A stretch of 64,000 bases of DNA from Sulfuricella denitrificans (lineage in GTDB: Bacteria > Pseudomonadota > Gammaproteobacteria > Burkholderiales > Sulfuricellaceae). The stretch is taken from assembly GCA_002632355.1 (NCBI GenBank), contig NSJJ01000009.1, forward strand, positions 1 to 64,000, in the 5' to 3' direction. The position numbers and the translations under genes are program-made. Below, piece after piece: positions 7,190 through 15,837 of this stretch (position 1 is its first letter; each line of letters starts with the position of its first letter). The notes beneath the pieces are model-generated. The model ran no database searches, was not told the origin of the DNA, and saw nothing but the letters and a program-made list of their open reading frames with translations.

Positions 7190-10100
7190 GTGGCCGATAA
7201 CACAACAAAAATCGTCATATCAGCCGAAGATCGAGCAAGCGGCCCGCTGCGCACCATCAATACCCAGTTTGATGGGATGACCGGAAAGGTCTCCGGGCTG
7301 CAGTCGGCCATTGTCGGGCTTGGCGGTGCTCTGGCAGGATTGTCTATTGTGAACAGCATTTCTTCCGCCATCGGAAATGCTGACGACATGGGCAAGCTGG
7401 CGCAGAAAACAGGCCTCACGACAGAGGCGCTTTCAAAGCTCTCTTACGCATCAAAGCTGTCTGACGTATCCAATGAGCAGCTCGCTACCGGGCTGAAGCA
7501 GCTTAGCAAGAACATGACCGAGGCCGCGTCAGGTAGCGGCGAGGCTGTAAAATACTTCACCGCGCTGGGTGTCAGCGTCACGGATGGCGCAGGAAAACTC
7601 AAATCTGCGGATACCGTCATGGGCGAGCTGGCCGGAAAGTTTTCCGGAATGCAGGACGGCGCCACCAAGACGGCAACTGCCATGGCCATCTTCGGAAAAT
7701 CAGGATCAGACCTGATACCGCTGCTCAATTCCGGATCTGATGGCCTGCGCGACATGGCAGACGAAGCAGTTCGGCTCGGCGTCGTCATGACTGACGAAAT
7801 GTCAGCATCTGCGCAGGAATTCAACGACAACCTGACACGCATGCGTGCCGCATCCGAAGGATTGAGCATATCGCTGGCAAACCAGATGCTGCCAGGACTG
7901 ACGCAGGTCAGCCGCGCCATGACAGATGCAGCACGCGAAGGCAGCATCCTGAAAACGATATGGGTCGGGCTTGGCGGGCTTGGTGCCGCGCTATTTACGG
8001 ACGAATTCGCATCTGCGCCGACAAAGATAAAAAACCTGCAGCAATCCATATCAGACATGCAGCGCCACTTGCCTGAAGTGCAGCAGGGCGGCTACCTGCA
8101 AAAATGGTTATACGGCAGCGAATCCGAGTTGAAGGAGAAGATTGCGGCATCGCAGAAAGAAATCGCCGCGCTGGAAAAACAGATGACCGAGGCCTCGGCA
8201 GCAGGAGACAAGGCCGTCAAGGAAAAAAGCGAGGCTGCAAAAAAAGCGGCAGAGGAGACAGAAGCGAGACTGCGCGCCATATTGTCAGCAGGCGGTACTG
8301 CAGCCAAGGAAAAAGAATCGGAATATGCCAAGCTGAATGCGCAGATCAGCGAGCGCATCGCAATGACCGATGCCGAGCTTAAAAGCACGGAAAAACTGAC
8401 AGAGGGAGAAAAACTTTCAGCCAAAGTCATGGACGACATTGTAAATGGCCGGATAAAGCTCACCGAATCACAGAAAAAGAGTATCGAATCCAGCCTGGAC
8501 GAATTGGTTGTTAAACAAAAATCAGTCGTCGAGCAGACAAAGCAGCGCGAAGGCGTAAAAAAACTCGCCGAAGAAGAAACCAGGCGCAACACCACGCTGC
8601 GCGAGCAGGTGTCGAAAGACCGCGAATCACTGGAAGGCATGCGCATCAAGTCAGACCTGCTTGAGCGCGGCATCGATTCGCAGTACGAGTACAACGTTGC
8701 GCTGCTTGAAGCGAAGCTCGCCAGTATCGATTTCGCTGACGCGACGCTGGAAGAAGTGCAGGTACTCGAAGAGCGGCTCGATCTGGCAAAGCAGATCGCA
8801 AAAGAAGAAAAGCGTGGTACAGCCGCAAAGGATGCGCAGAAAGCAGCCAGGGACAGCGCCGAAGCCGCGCAGCGCGAATGGGAAAAGGCCAGCGACGAGA
8901 TCAACCGCGGGCTGACGGATGCGCTCATGCGTGGGTTTGAGAGCGGCAAGGACTTCGCCTCGAACTTCAAGGATTCGCTGGTCAATATGTTCAAAACGCT
9001 GGTTTTACGCCCCGTCATCAGCGCGGTTCTGTCTCCGGTATCCGGTGCGATCAGCGCCGGGATGGGGTCACTCGGAATTCCCGGCGCATCAAATGCGGCA
9101 GGGGTGGGAAACACACTCAGTGCCGCTAATTCAGCTTATAGCCTATACAGCTCAGCCATGATTCCAGGCGGGGCCGTCGCTGGAGCAGGCCTTTATTCTG
9201 CTGGCAGCGCACTCGGAAGTGCTTCCATGATGGGTTACGGCGCTGGTGTCGAGGCGGCATCACTCGGCGCGATTGGTGGCGGCGGTGCAAGTGTAGTCGG
9301 CGCAGTCGGTGCGGAAGGTTCTGCCGCTTTTGCTGCTGGATCTGGTGCAGCTGGTACGGGGCTGACAGGCGCCCTGGCCTCCGTCCCCGTCTGGGGCTGG
9401 GTCGCCGCCGCTGCAGCACTGATGTTCATGTCTGACAGTGATCCCACGCCGCCATCCGGACTGCTCGCCACACTCAAGCCTGATCAGTCAAATCTGCCAG
9501 ACTTCAGGTTCGACAGAAAGAGCGGCGCGTTCTCTGACGGTGCCTATTCAGAGAGCCCATTCGGCCAGATCGGCGCGACCGAGGCGTTTGCCTATTCGGG
9601 AGAATCCGCCCAGAAATACCTCGACATGATAGCGAGCCTGGATAAAACCCTGGCCACTTACCTATCTCCGGATTCTGTTTCAAAGGTCGCGGGCGAGCTG
9701 CAGTTAAAGACCTACGGAAGTTCTGGCGAAGGCTGGCTGGAAACAGCGCTGCCGAACATGATTCGCGACCGCTTCAAGGCGACTTTCGAAGAAGTCAATC
9801 CTTCTCTTGAAAAGTTTCTTGACGGGTTCAAAGGATCATCCGAAGAGATCATCGTCTTCGGCGGATCTCTACTGGAGATTGACAAGAAACTTCATGACAC
9901 CAGCGCCAGCACACGACTTTTCGGCGAGACGCTTGACTGGACCAGGATCGAGGACGCAGCGCAGTCCGGAGAAAATGTCGTCCAGACATTCCAGCGCCTG
10001 CAATCCGAATTCGAACTCACCAACCAGATCGCCGACATGATGGGTAAGAATTCAGTCTCGGCCTTCGGTGCAGTCGGTCTGGCATCAGAAGGCGCGCGCG

Positions 10101-11035
10101 CATCGCTGATCGAAGCCGCCGGAGGGCTGGACGCGCTCTCTGCAAAAACCGGCGCATTCTTCCAGCAATACTACACGGATTCAGAGCGCCAGCAGGCCAG
10201 CGCACGATACAGCCTCGCCATTGTAAACGATGGGTTTGCCAAACTGGGTATCACTGTCCCTTCCACCATGGGGGAATTCCGCAAACTGGCGGAAGCGCAG
10301 GATCTGTCAACAGATGCCGGGCGCACGACCTACCTCGCGCTTATGGATTTGTCCGGCGCATTTGCCGCCGTATCTGCAGCAGGCGGCGCAGCTGCGGTCA
10401 GCCTCGGACAGTCTGCTGAAATGGCACGGCAGGCCATAGTGACCGCGAATCAGTCAACCGGCGGCATTTATACCAACAACAACCGAATCGCCATCGACGG
10501 CACGAATGCGCAGGCGTCATACGAACAGGCACTGTCTGAGGTGAACGCCATGAGCGCGGCCAACGTCTCCGGCACGCAGATCATGTTCGGCAACAATTCA
10601 GACCAAAAGCTCAACCAGGAAGTGGCGAGCTGGTTATCGAATTACAGGATTGGTGGATATACCGCGCCTGGATCAGATCAGGTCGCAATACTACGCAACC
10701 TCGGGCTAATACCTTCGCACGCAACCGGGCTGGACCGCGTCCCCTACGATAACTATCTGGCCAACCTTCACGCAGGAGAAATGGTGATCGACCCCGCCAC
10801 GTCTGAATCTCTGCGTCGTTACGGCATTCCGGCCGCCAATGATGAAGTTAATTTCCGCCCGCTGCGTACAGGTGGGAATGGCGTAGACATATCCGCACTT
10901 ATTGCAGAGCTGCAGCAGTTACGCCAGGACTTGTCGGAGGCACAATACGCCATCGCCAAAAACACCGGCGCCACAGCGCGCCAACTCGAGCGCTGGGATG
11001 GAGACGGCATGCCAGAGGTGAGGGCGGTAGCATGA
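7190..11035 (+). CDS. Tail tape measure protein
   Basis: 1281 residues starting at GTG 7190 (GAGAAGC upstream); the start gives ADNTTKIVISAEDRASGPLR, a typical tape-measure N-terminus. Residues about 290-570 are a Lys/Glu/Ala-rich coiled-coil region, about 590-750 a Gly/Ala-rich hydrophobic region with possible membrane segments (used in DNA delivery), and the C-terminus carries the common HATGLDRVPYDNYLANLHAG motif and a final coiled coil. The protein sets tail length; by the usual 0.15 nm per residue rule this predicts a tail of roughly 190 nm, an inference. No peptidase or lysozyme motif is visible. The next gene overlaps by four bases. Confidence 0.94.
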   Translation: MADNTTKIVISAEDRASGPLRTINTQFDGMTGKVSGLQSAIVGLGGALAGLSIVNSISSAIGNADDMGKLAQKTGLTTEALSKLSYASKLSDVSNEQLATGLKQLSKNMTEAASGSGEAVKYFTALGVSVTDGAGKLKSADTVMGELAGKFSGMQDGATKTATAMAIFGKSGSDLIPLLNSGSDGLRDMADEAVRLGVVMTDEMSASAQEFNDNLTRMRAASEGLSISLANQMLPGLTQVSRAMTDAAREGSILKTIWVGLGGLGAALFTDEFASAPTKIKNLQQSISDMQRHLPEVQQGGYLQKWLYGSESELKEKIAASQKEIAALEKQMTEASAAGDKAVKEKSEAAKKAAEETEARLRAILSAGGTAAKEKESEYAKLNAQISERIAMTDAELKSTEKLTEGEKLSAKVMDDIVNGRIKLTESQKKSIESSLDELVVKQKSVVEQTKQREGVKKLAEEETRRNTTLREQVSKDRESLEGMRIKSDLLERGIDSQYEYNVALLEAKLASIDFADATLEEVQVLEERLDLAKQIAKEEKRGTAAKDAQKAARDSAEAAQREWEKASDEINRGLTDALMRGFESGKDFASNFKDSLVNMFKTLVLRPVISAVLSPVSGAISAGMGSLGIPGASNAAGVGNTLSAANSAYSLYSSAMIPGGAVAGAGLYSAGSALGSASMMGYGAGVEAASLGAIGGGGASVVGAVGAEGSAAFAAGSGAAGTGLTGALASVPVWGWVAAAAALMFMSDSDPTPPSGLLATLKPDQSNLPDFRFDRKSGAFSDGAYSESPFGQIGATEAFAYSGESAQKYLDMIASLDKTLATYLSPDSVSKVAGELQLKTYGSSGEGWLETALPNMIRDRFKATFEEVNPSLEKFLDGFKGSSEEIIVFGGSLLEIDKKLHDTSASTRLFGETLDWTRIEDAAQSGENVVQTFQRLQSEFELTNQIADMMGKNSVSAFGAVGLASEGARASLIEAAGGLDALSAKTGAFFQQYYTDSERQQASARYSLAIVNDGFAKLGITVPSTMGEFRKLAEAQDLSTDAGRTTYLALMDLSGAFAAVSAAGGAAAVSLGQSAEMARQAIVTANQSTGGIYTNNNRIAIDGTNAQASYEQALSEVNAMSAANVSGTQIMFGNNSDQKLNQEVASWLSNYRIGGYTAPGSDQVAILRNLGLIPSHATGLDRVPYDNYLANLHAGEMVIDPATSESLRRYGIPAANDEVNFRPLRTGGNGVDISALIAELQQLRQDLSEAQYAIAKNTGATARQLERWDGDGMPEVRAVA

Positions 11036-11931
11036 GAATAATCCGCCCGACGGTGATCAGCGATGCGATGTTGATTTCCAGCAACGTCGCAGAGACGGAT
11101 TACACAGCATGGTCAGGCGCAACCACTTACGCGCTCGGAGATCGCGCGATAAGCACGACCACACATAAGATCTACGAATCCATCCAGGCGGGCAACCTCA
11201 ACCACGACCCGGTTGCCGATACTGCCCTGGCCACGCCGCTGTGGTGGAAAGTCGTTTCAGCCACCGGGCGCTGGCAGATGTTTGATGGTTTGGCCGGTGC
11301 GCAAACATCGCACGCCACCAGTATAAATGTTGAGATTGCGCCAGGCCGGATCGATTCGGCCGCGCTCATCAACCTTGACGCAGAGTCCGTCACGCTGGAG
11401 CTCGTTGACGGCGCCACCACGATCTACAGCACGACCGTCAGCCTGGCGCTCGATAACGTGTTCGACTGGTACGAGTATTTCTTCGAGCCGATTATACGCA
11501 AGACAGATGTCGCGATCACGGACATCCCGGTATTCGGCAGCGCACACCTGCTGGTTACCATCAATGGCGGAACCGGAACCGCAAAATGCGGCGAGCTCAT
11601 TGTCGGCATGTACCGTGATCTCGGCATTACGCTGCAGGCGCCAAAGGCCGGAATAATCGACTTCTCGCGCAAAGAAATAGACGAATTCGGAAACCCGCAG
11701 ATCACGCAGCGCAGATTCAGCAAGCGTCTGTCGTGCGACCTGTTCGTCGAAAACCGTCTGACAGACGAAGTTCATAGGCTCTTATCCGAATTCAGATCCA
11801 CGCCGCTGGTATGGATCGGATCAAAGGACTACGCCAGCACCATCATCTTCGGATTCTACAAAGATTTCGACATCATCATCAGTGGTCGCTGGGGATCGAA
11901 ATGTGACCTCCAAATAGAAGGATTGATCTAA
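11032..11931 (+). CDS. Phage distal tail protein with carbohydrate-binding-like N-terminus
   Basis: 299 residues. Residues about 20-75 (TDYTAWSGATTYALGDRA, KIYESIQAGN, PLWW) have the Trp/Tyr spacing of carbohydrate-binding module 5/12-type domains. The rest is beta-rich and ends with a block (FSRKEIDEFGNPQITQRRFS, then SDFRSTPLVWIGS-like) reminiscent of distal tail proteins that follow the tape measure. Its place suggests the hub between tube and fibre and a possible surface-sugar contact. No other large tip protein is present downstream. Function inferred from position and the sugar-binding-like motif. Confidence 0.65.
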   Translation: MRIIRPTVISDAMLISSNVAETDYTAWSGATTYALGDRAISTTTHKIYESIQAGNLNHDPVADTALATPLWWKVVSATGRWQMFDGLAGAQTSHATSINVEIAPGRIDSAALINLDAESVTLELVDGATTIYSTTVSLALDNVFDWYEYFFEPIIRKTDVAITDIPVFGSAHLLVTINGGTGTAKCGELIVGMYRDLGITLQAPKAGIIDFSRKEIDEFGNPQITQRRFSKRLSCDLFVENRLTDEVHRLLSEFRSTPLVWIGSKDYASTIIFGFYKDFDIIISGRWGSKCDLQIEGLI

Positions 11932-12557
11932 TGCCAATCACGCCACTCCCAACGCCTCCGGACAGAAGCGATCCGGCCAATTTCGCCGCGCGAGGCGATG
12001 CTTTTCTTTCCGCGCTGCCTACATTCGTCACCGAGGCCAACGCGCTTGAAACCAACGTCAACGCAAAGGAAGCGTCTGCCGTAGCGTCTGCCGGCACGGC
12101 TACCACCAAGGCCGCAGATGCAGCGGCAAGTGCTGTAGATGCGACCAATAACGGCGCAGCGCAGGTCGTACTGGCCGCAGATCAGGTCGCACTGGCTACC
12201 GGACAGGCAAATGCTGCGGCTGCAAGTGCCGTGACAGCAATCAACGCACCGGGCACATCTTCCACCAGCACGACAAGCCTGTCTGTGGCCACCGGCAGCA
12301 AGTCGCTCACGATTCAGACCGGGAAATCTCTGGTGGTCGGCATGTCGGTCAAAATCGCCGCGACCGCCAGCGCGACCAACTGGATGTTCGGCGATGTCAC
12401 TGCCTATGACAGTGGGACCGGCGCGCTGACGGTCAATGTAACGGTTATCCAGGGGGCCGGCGCTTTTGCGGCCTGGACAGTTTCCCTGTCAGCGCCAGGG
12501 CTTGCACCATCCGCTGCTGCGGCCGTATTCAACTATCAAAACTTCGGAGGTTTCTAA
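11931..12557 (+). CDS. Phage tail fibre/spike N-terminal-like protein
   Basis: 208 residues beginning MPITPLPTPPDRSDPANFAARGDAFLSALP, the common N-terminus of phage proteins that carry a coiled coil of Ala/Thr-rich repeats. Residues 45-110 are an Ala-rich heptad-like coil; residues 110-180 are beta-rich (STTSLSVATGSKSLTIQTGK, VVGMSVKIAATASA). It probably trimerises and links the tail tip to a receptor-binding part. Overlaps its neighbours by one base on both sides (TAATG junctions). Precise role unknown. Confidence 0.7.
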   Translation: MPITPLPTPPDRSDPANFAARGDAFLSALPTFVTEANALETNVNAKEASAVASAGTATTKAADAAASAVDATNNGAAQVVLAADQVALATGQANAAAASAVTAINAPGTSSTSTTSLSVATGSKSLTIQTGKSLVVGMSVKIAATASATNWMFGDVTAYDSGTGALTVNVTVIQGAGAFAAWTVSLSAPGLAPSAAAAVFNYQNFGGF

Positions 12558-12970
12558 TGCCCGCCAATACCACACCTATTTTTGCGAACGTGATCAAGAA
12601 CCCGGCCGCGCAGATCCTGCCGGCGGATGCCTCCGCCTACAAAACGCTGATGACGGGCGGGGCGAATGGATCGCGCCTCGATAACCTGATTGCCACCAGT
12701 AACGACACCTCGGCGCGGGTGCTTTCTTTCGCCATCAACGATGGCGCGCTGGATCATCCGATCGGCGAAGTCAGCATCCCGGCCACCGCCGGGAATGACG
12801 GCGCGGCATCCGTCAAAGGGGTATCTGTACTGAATTCCACGAACTTCCCCGGGCTCAAGGAAGATGGGTCGCTTTACCTGCAGTCAACATTCATCCTCAA
12901 GGTGAAATCGCTGACCACCGTCACGGCGGCCAAGCAGATTGATCTGGTCGGGTTCGGCGGGGACTTCTGA
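12557..12970 (+). CDS. Phage structural protein of unknown function
   Basis: 137 residues, start overlapping the preceding stop. The protein opens with MPANTTPIFANVIKNPAAQI and contains ANGSRLDNLIATSNDTSARVL, a pattern seen in small virion proteins encoded beside fibre genes in proteobacterial prophages. Largely beta-strand predicted, no signal peptide or catalytic motif. Likely a fibre accessory or baseplate component by position. Confidence 0.65.
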   Translation: MPANTTPIFANVIKNPAAQILPADASAYKTLMTGGANGSRLDNLIATSNDTSARVLSFAINDGALDHPIGEVSIPATAGNDGAASVKGVSVLNSTNFPGLKEDGSLYLQSTFILKVKSLTTVTAAKQIDLVGFGGDF

Positions 12971-12972
12971 TC

Positions 12973-13242
12973 ATGGACGGATTCAGCCAGAAATCCAGAT
13001 CCGGTTTACGGATAAAGGCCATTTACAGGGGCTCGATATCATCCGGTGCCTCTGCCACGATACCGGCCGTGAACCCGGCGAAGTGCGACTTGGTGATGAC
13101 CGGGTTTTCTTGCAGCTCGGGCACGCCGAACGCGGGCGACTACTGCCGACTGACCCTGGTGAATGCCACCACCATCTCCTGCACCAGCGGGCATACGATC
13201 AATTCGCCGATCGCAAACTACCAACTCACGGAGTATTACTAA
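12973..13242 (+). CDS. Small phage tail-region protein
   Basis: 89 residues, starting two bases after the upstream stop. Three Cys residues (KCDLVMTGFSCSSG, then YCRL and SCTSG) and a short beta-rich body (IKAIYRGSISSGASATIPAV). The early part resembles the IKSIQRGTITI-type strands found in small phage structural proteins. No known catalytic motif. Located between fibre-like genes and the DUF4376-like gene; role unknown. Confidence 0.6.
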   Translation: MDGFSQKSRSGLRIKAIYRGSISSGASATIPAVNPAKCDLVMTGFSCSSGTPNAGDYCRLTLVNATTISCTSGHTINSPIANYQLTEYY

Positions 13243-13243
13243 A

Positions 13244-13738
13244 ATGGGCGTATTTGCAGAAATCGACAGCAACGGCATCTGTGTCGCCTTGCTGGAAACG
13301 AGCCAGAATATGGCGAGCGCATCGATGATCACGGTAGCGGATTACGATCCTGCGCTGATAGGTAAAAGATGGGACGGCGCCGCCTTCGGCCTGCCAGTGC
13401 CCGCCAGCCTGCTCGAAGCAAAGGCAGCCAGGACCCAAGCTCTCAGAGACTATTTCGAAGCAATCGTCTCCGCTGTAAAGGCGGATGCCGCACCCTACGA
13501 GATCGCCACCTGGGAAACCCAGCGCACTGAATATATGGCATGGGAGGCAAACAATGCCTCACCCACGCCGTATGTGGCAGGACTTGCATCCGCGCGTGGT
13601 ATGACCATCCCTGACCTGATGGCGAAGATCGCCGCGAAAGTCACCGCATTCGCCGCGCTACAAGGCACGCAGCACGCGCTTGAAACCGCGATAAACGCAG
13701 CAACCACCCAGGATGAACTGGACGCAATTCAGTGGTAA
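13244..13738 (+). CDS. DUF4376-like tail fibre accessory protein
   Basis: 164 residues from the ATG at 13244, chosen because it follows the preceding stop by one base; longer in-frame starts would overlap the upstream gene heavily. The N-terminal part (FAEIDSNGICVALLETS) resembles tail-fibre assembly proteins that sense ligand position. The helical C-terminal 110 residues (LEAKAARTQALRDYFEAI ... TTQDELDAIQW) match the DUF4376 pattern, usually encoded next to fibre genes. Possibly a fibre chaperone. Confidence 0.75.
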   Translation: MGVFAEIDSNGICVALLETSQNMASASMITVADYDPALIGKRWDGAAFGLPVPASLLEAKAARTQALRDYFEAIVSAVKADAAPYEIATWETQRTEYMAWEANNASPTPYVAGLASARGMTIPDLMAKIAAKVTAFAALQGTQHALETAINAATTQDELDAIQW

Positions 13739-13968
13739 TCAAGCAATTCGCCATCGCGCTTGATCAGGCGCTGAACACTCTGATTAAGCTCGAAGACGGG
13801 TGGGGCATGGCTGACGAAATGCTCTCCGCCCGCGCGTGGCGTCTGCGCGGGCAGCATCCAGAATTCCATGTCTGGTTAGACCGAATTTTCTTCTGGGACA
13901 CCGACCACTGCGAGGAGTGCTACCAGATCGAAAAACAACGCAAACAACTTCCGGAGGAATACCAGTGA
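13732..13968 (+). CDS. Small conserved phage protein before the lysis cassette
   Basis: 78 residues from GTG at 13732, overlapping the upstream gene by seven bases. The sequence (KQFAIALDQALNTLI, GWGMADEMLSARAWRL, WLDRIFFWD, HCEECYQIEKQRKQLPEEY) is a recognisable small family of Burkholderia/Pseudomonas-type prophages. Trp/Phe-rich with a CEEC pair near the C-terminus that might bind metal. Its biochemical role is unknown to me; it commonly sits just before lysis genes. Confidence 0.7.
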   Translation: MVIKQFAIALDQALNTLIKLEDGWGMADEMLSARAWRLRGQHPEFHVWLDRIFFWDTDHCEECYQIEKQRKQLPEEYQ

Positions 13969-14558
13969 GCATCAGGTGGAGTGTAATCTTTAAATCGTTC
14001 GGCATGGCACTGCTGTCGCTTCCGGTCTGGCTGCTGGCCTTCATCGTCGTTCCAGTGGCGCTGGCCTTCCGCAAGCAGGAGGATGATCATCTGCCGCACC
14101 TCCTGCGCTGGTGGGACGAGCCGACCTACGGCATCAATGGCGACCCCTATTGGAGCGGTCCTGAGCATGCCAACGGCCATGAGCGCGAATACCTGTGGCG
14201 GCTGCGCTGGCTGTTTCGCAACTCGCTTGGCGGATGGAGCCATGACGTGATGGGGTTCGATACCTCCCGCATCCGGGTGCTGGAATGGGAGGGCGACCCA
14301 GACACGCAGAACATCCCTGCCGGTCATTCAGGCACCTGCTATATCAAGGTCACGCTCGATGACGGATCGACTCGTGAGTGCTTCTATATTGTGAAGCAGT
14401 GGGGCAGTTCTAACAGGTGCTTTCGCGGCTACTTTGGCTACAAGCTGATGGATGTGCTGCACAGGTATCTGGCCGCAGAGCCGTTTGGCGGAAATCAAAT
14501 TCAGGATGTGTTTTCACCAAACCCGCTGATGGGTTTCAAAAGGTGTGGCAATGGCTGA
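13965..14558 (+). CDS. Phage membrane-anchored protein of unknown function
   Basis: 197 residues from GTG at 13965 (GGAGGAATACCA upstream; overlaps the previous stop). One long N-terminal transmembrane segment (residues about 12-34, ALLSLPVWLLAFIVVPVAL) is followed by a soluble domain with WWDEPTYGINGDPYW, EREYLWRLRWLFRN and CYIKVTLDDG. Same arrangement is seen in other prophages just before holin genes, with no assigned function. Might act in lysis timing or exclusion; no evidence for either here. Confidence 0.65.
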   Translation: MSIRWSVIFKSFGMALLSLPVWLLAFIVVPVALAFRKQEDDHLPHLLRWWDEPTYGINGDPYWSGPEHANGHEREYLWRLRWLFRNSLGGWSHDVMGFDTSRIRVLEWEGDPDTQNIPAGHSGTCYIKVTLDDGSTRECFYIVKQWGSSNRCFRGYFGYKLMDVLHRYLAAEPFGGNQIQDVFSPNPLMGFKRCGNG

Positions 14559-14883
14559 GCCGACATCAGCAGCATTCGGTAGCTTTTTCGGCGTCAAGGC
14601 CGCGAGCCTTGTGGCCGGTTTTGCTGGCGGCATCGTTTCGCTTTCATATCTGAAGGCGCTGACCAGACCGCAGATGCTTCTCGCCGTGGCCACCGGATCG
14701 CTCACCGCTGGCTACATCACCCCCGCCGTCCTGCACTACATCGCATTCCCGACCGAGCTGGAAAACGGCATCGCTTTCCTGATTGGCCTCACCGCCATGA
14801 ACATCGTGCCGGGATTTATCAGCCTGGCCGATCGCTTCCGCCAGAATCCGGGAATGATCATCCGCAAAGGGGATGACCAATGA
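14551..14883 (+). CDS. Holin-like membrane protein 1
   Basis: 110 residues from the ATG at 14551 (AAAAGG eight bases before); an upstream GTG at 14545 is less likely. Three hydrophobic segments (about 14-33, 42-64, 72-92) and a charged tail (DRFRQNPGMIIRKGDDQ) fit a class I-type holin that forms lesions in the inner membrane and releases endolysin. It overlaps the next small membrane protein by four bases and lies directly before the endolysin. Holin role is inferred from topology and position. Confidence 0.65.
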   Translation: MAEPTSAAFGSFFGVKAASLVAGFAGGIVSLSYLKALTRPQMLLAVATGSLTAGYITPAVLHYIAFPTELENGIAFLIGLTAMNIVPGFISLADRFRQNPGMIIRKGDDQ

Positions 14884-15137
14884 TGCTCACCCTGTTCATC
14901 GCCACCGGGCTGGTCTATATCGCCTGCCACTCGCTTTTCACCATAAACCACATGGGGCCAGAAACCTGCACCTCGGTGCGCGCCACCTACATCCTCATCG
15001 CCATCGGCGCGGTCAGCGGCATCTGCGAGCTAATCGACGGCCGCCAGCCGGTATTTTCAGACGCCATCCTGATCGGCGGCATCGTTTTGTATTTTCTGTC
15101 CAACAAACGCAGGGATGCCTGCAAGGGGATTGAATGA
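14880..15137 (+). CDS. Holin-like or antiholin membrane protein 2
   Basis: 85 residues, ATG at 14880 overlapping the previous stop (ATGA). Three short hydrophobic stretches (residues 2-20, 34-50, 58-74) and a basic tail (SNKRRDACKG). The pair of consecutive small membrane proteins before an endolysin suggests a holin/antiholin or two-holin arrangement. Ends overlapping the endolysin ATG. Sequence alone does not tell which of the two is the pore former. Confidence 0.6.
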   Translation: MMLTLFIATGLVYIACHSLFTINHMGPETCTSVRATYILIAIGAVSGICELIDGRQPVFSDAILIGGIVLYFLSNKRRDACKGIE

Positions 15138-15682
15138 TCACCATCCAGCAACTGCGTGCCATCATGCCACTAGCAGGAGGTCGCGCTACGATGTTTTGCG
15201 ATCCGCTAAATGCGGCAATGGCCGAATTCGACATCAACACGTCCGCGCGCCAAGCTGCATTTTTGGCACAGATCGCGCACGAATCTGGTCAGCTCAGGTA
15301 TGTGAAAGAAATCGCCAGCGGCGCTGCCTATGACACCGGTCGTCTCGCTGCAAGGCTAGGAAACACGCCGGAAGCCGACGGCGACGGGCAGAAGTACAAG
15401 GGAAGGGGACTAATCCAGATTACAGGAAAAAACAACTACAGGGACGCATCCCGCGCGCTGTTCGGAGATGACAGACTCCTGATCGACCCGGCATTACTGG
15501 AAGAGACAGAAAACGCCTGCCGGTCTGCAGCATGGTTCTGGCACTCGAACGGACTCAACGAACTGGCAGATGAAGGCAACTTCGAGCGCATCACCCGCAG
15601 CATCAATGGCGGATTGAACGGACAACAGGACCGTGTTGCATATTATGCCAGGGCAAACCAGACCATGGGAGTGACCGCATAA
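15134..15682 (+). CDS. Endolysin, glycoside hydrolase family 19 (chitinase-like lysozyme)
   Basis: 182 residues. GH19 endolysins cleave the peptidoglycan glycan strand. Visible family features: AAFLAQIAHESGQL with the likely acid Glu50, the conserved KYKGRGLIQITGKNNY (about 88-103), and the C-terminal ITRSINGGLNGQQDR. There is no signal peptide or SAR segment, so the enzyme depends on the holin to reach the wall. ATG overlaps the upstream stop (ATGA), and the stop TAATG overlaps the next small gene. Confidence 0.93.
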   Translation: MITIQQLRAIMPLAGGRATMFCDPLNAAMAEFDINTSARQAAFLAQIAHESGQLRYVKEIASGAAYDTGRLAARLGNTPEADGDGQKYKGRGLIQITGKNNYRDASRALFGDDRLLIDPALLEETENACRSAAWFWHSNGLNELADEGNFERITRSINGGLNGQQDRVAYYARANQTMGVTA

Positions 15683-15837
15683 TGAAACTCGAAGACCACG
15701 AACGCCAGCCCTGCGAGGTATTCACTCGCGTCATGGGCTATCACCGGCCAGTCGCCTATTTCAACATCGGCAAGAAAGCAGAGCATGCCGAGCGCCTGCA
15801 TTTCAGGGAGCCGCAGCCATGCCAAACCCGCAAATAA
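15682..15837 (+). CDS. 51-residue glycyl-radical-loop protein, NrdD C-terminus-like
   Basis: ATG at 15682 overlaps the endolysin stop (TAATG); TAA at 15835-15837. The core CEVFTRVMGYHRPVAYFN, followed by GKKAEHAERLHF, matches the extreme C-terminus of anaerobic (class III) ribonucleotide reductases, whose RVxGYL loop holds the glycyl radical and is followed by WNxGKxxExxxR. The remaining 550 or more residues of NrdD are absent. Similar micro-proteins are known in other prophage lysis regions, often named as reductase without evidence. It could act as a spare glycyl-radical domain like YfiD does for pyruvate formate-lyase, or as something unrelated; that is speculation. Ends overlapping the Rz start. 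Confidence 0.7.
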   Translation: MKLEDHERQPCEVFTRVMGYHRPVAYFNIGKKAEHAERLHFREPQPCQTRK

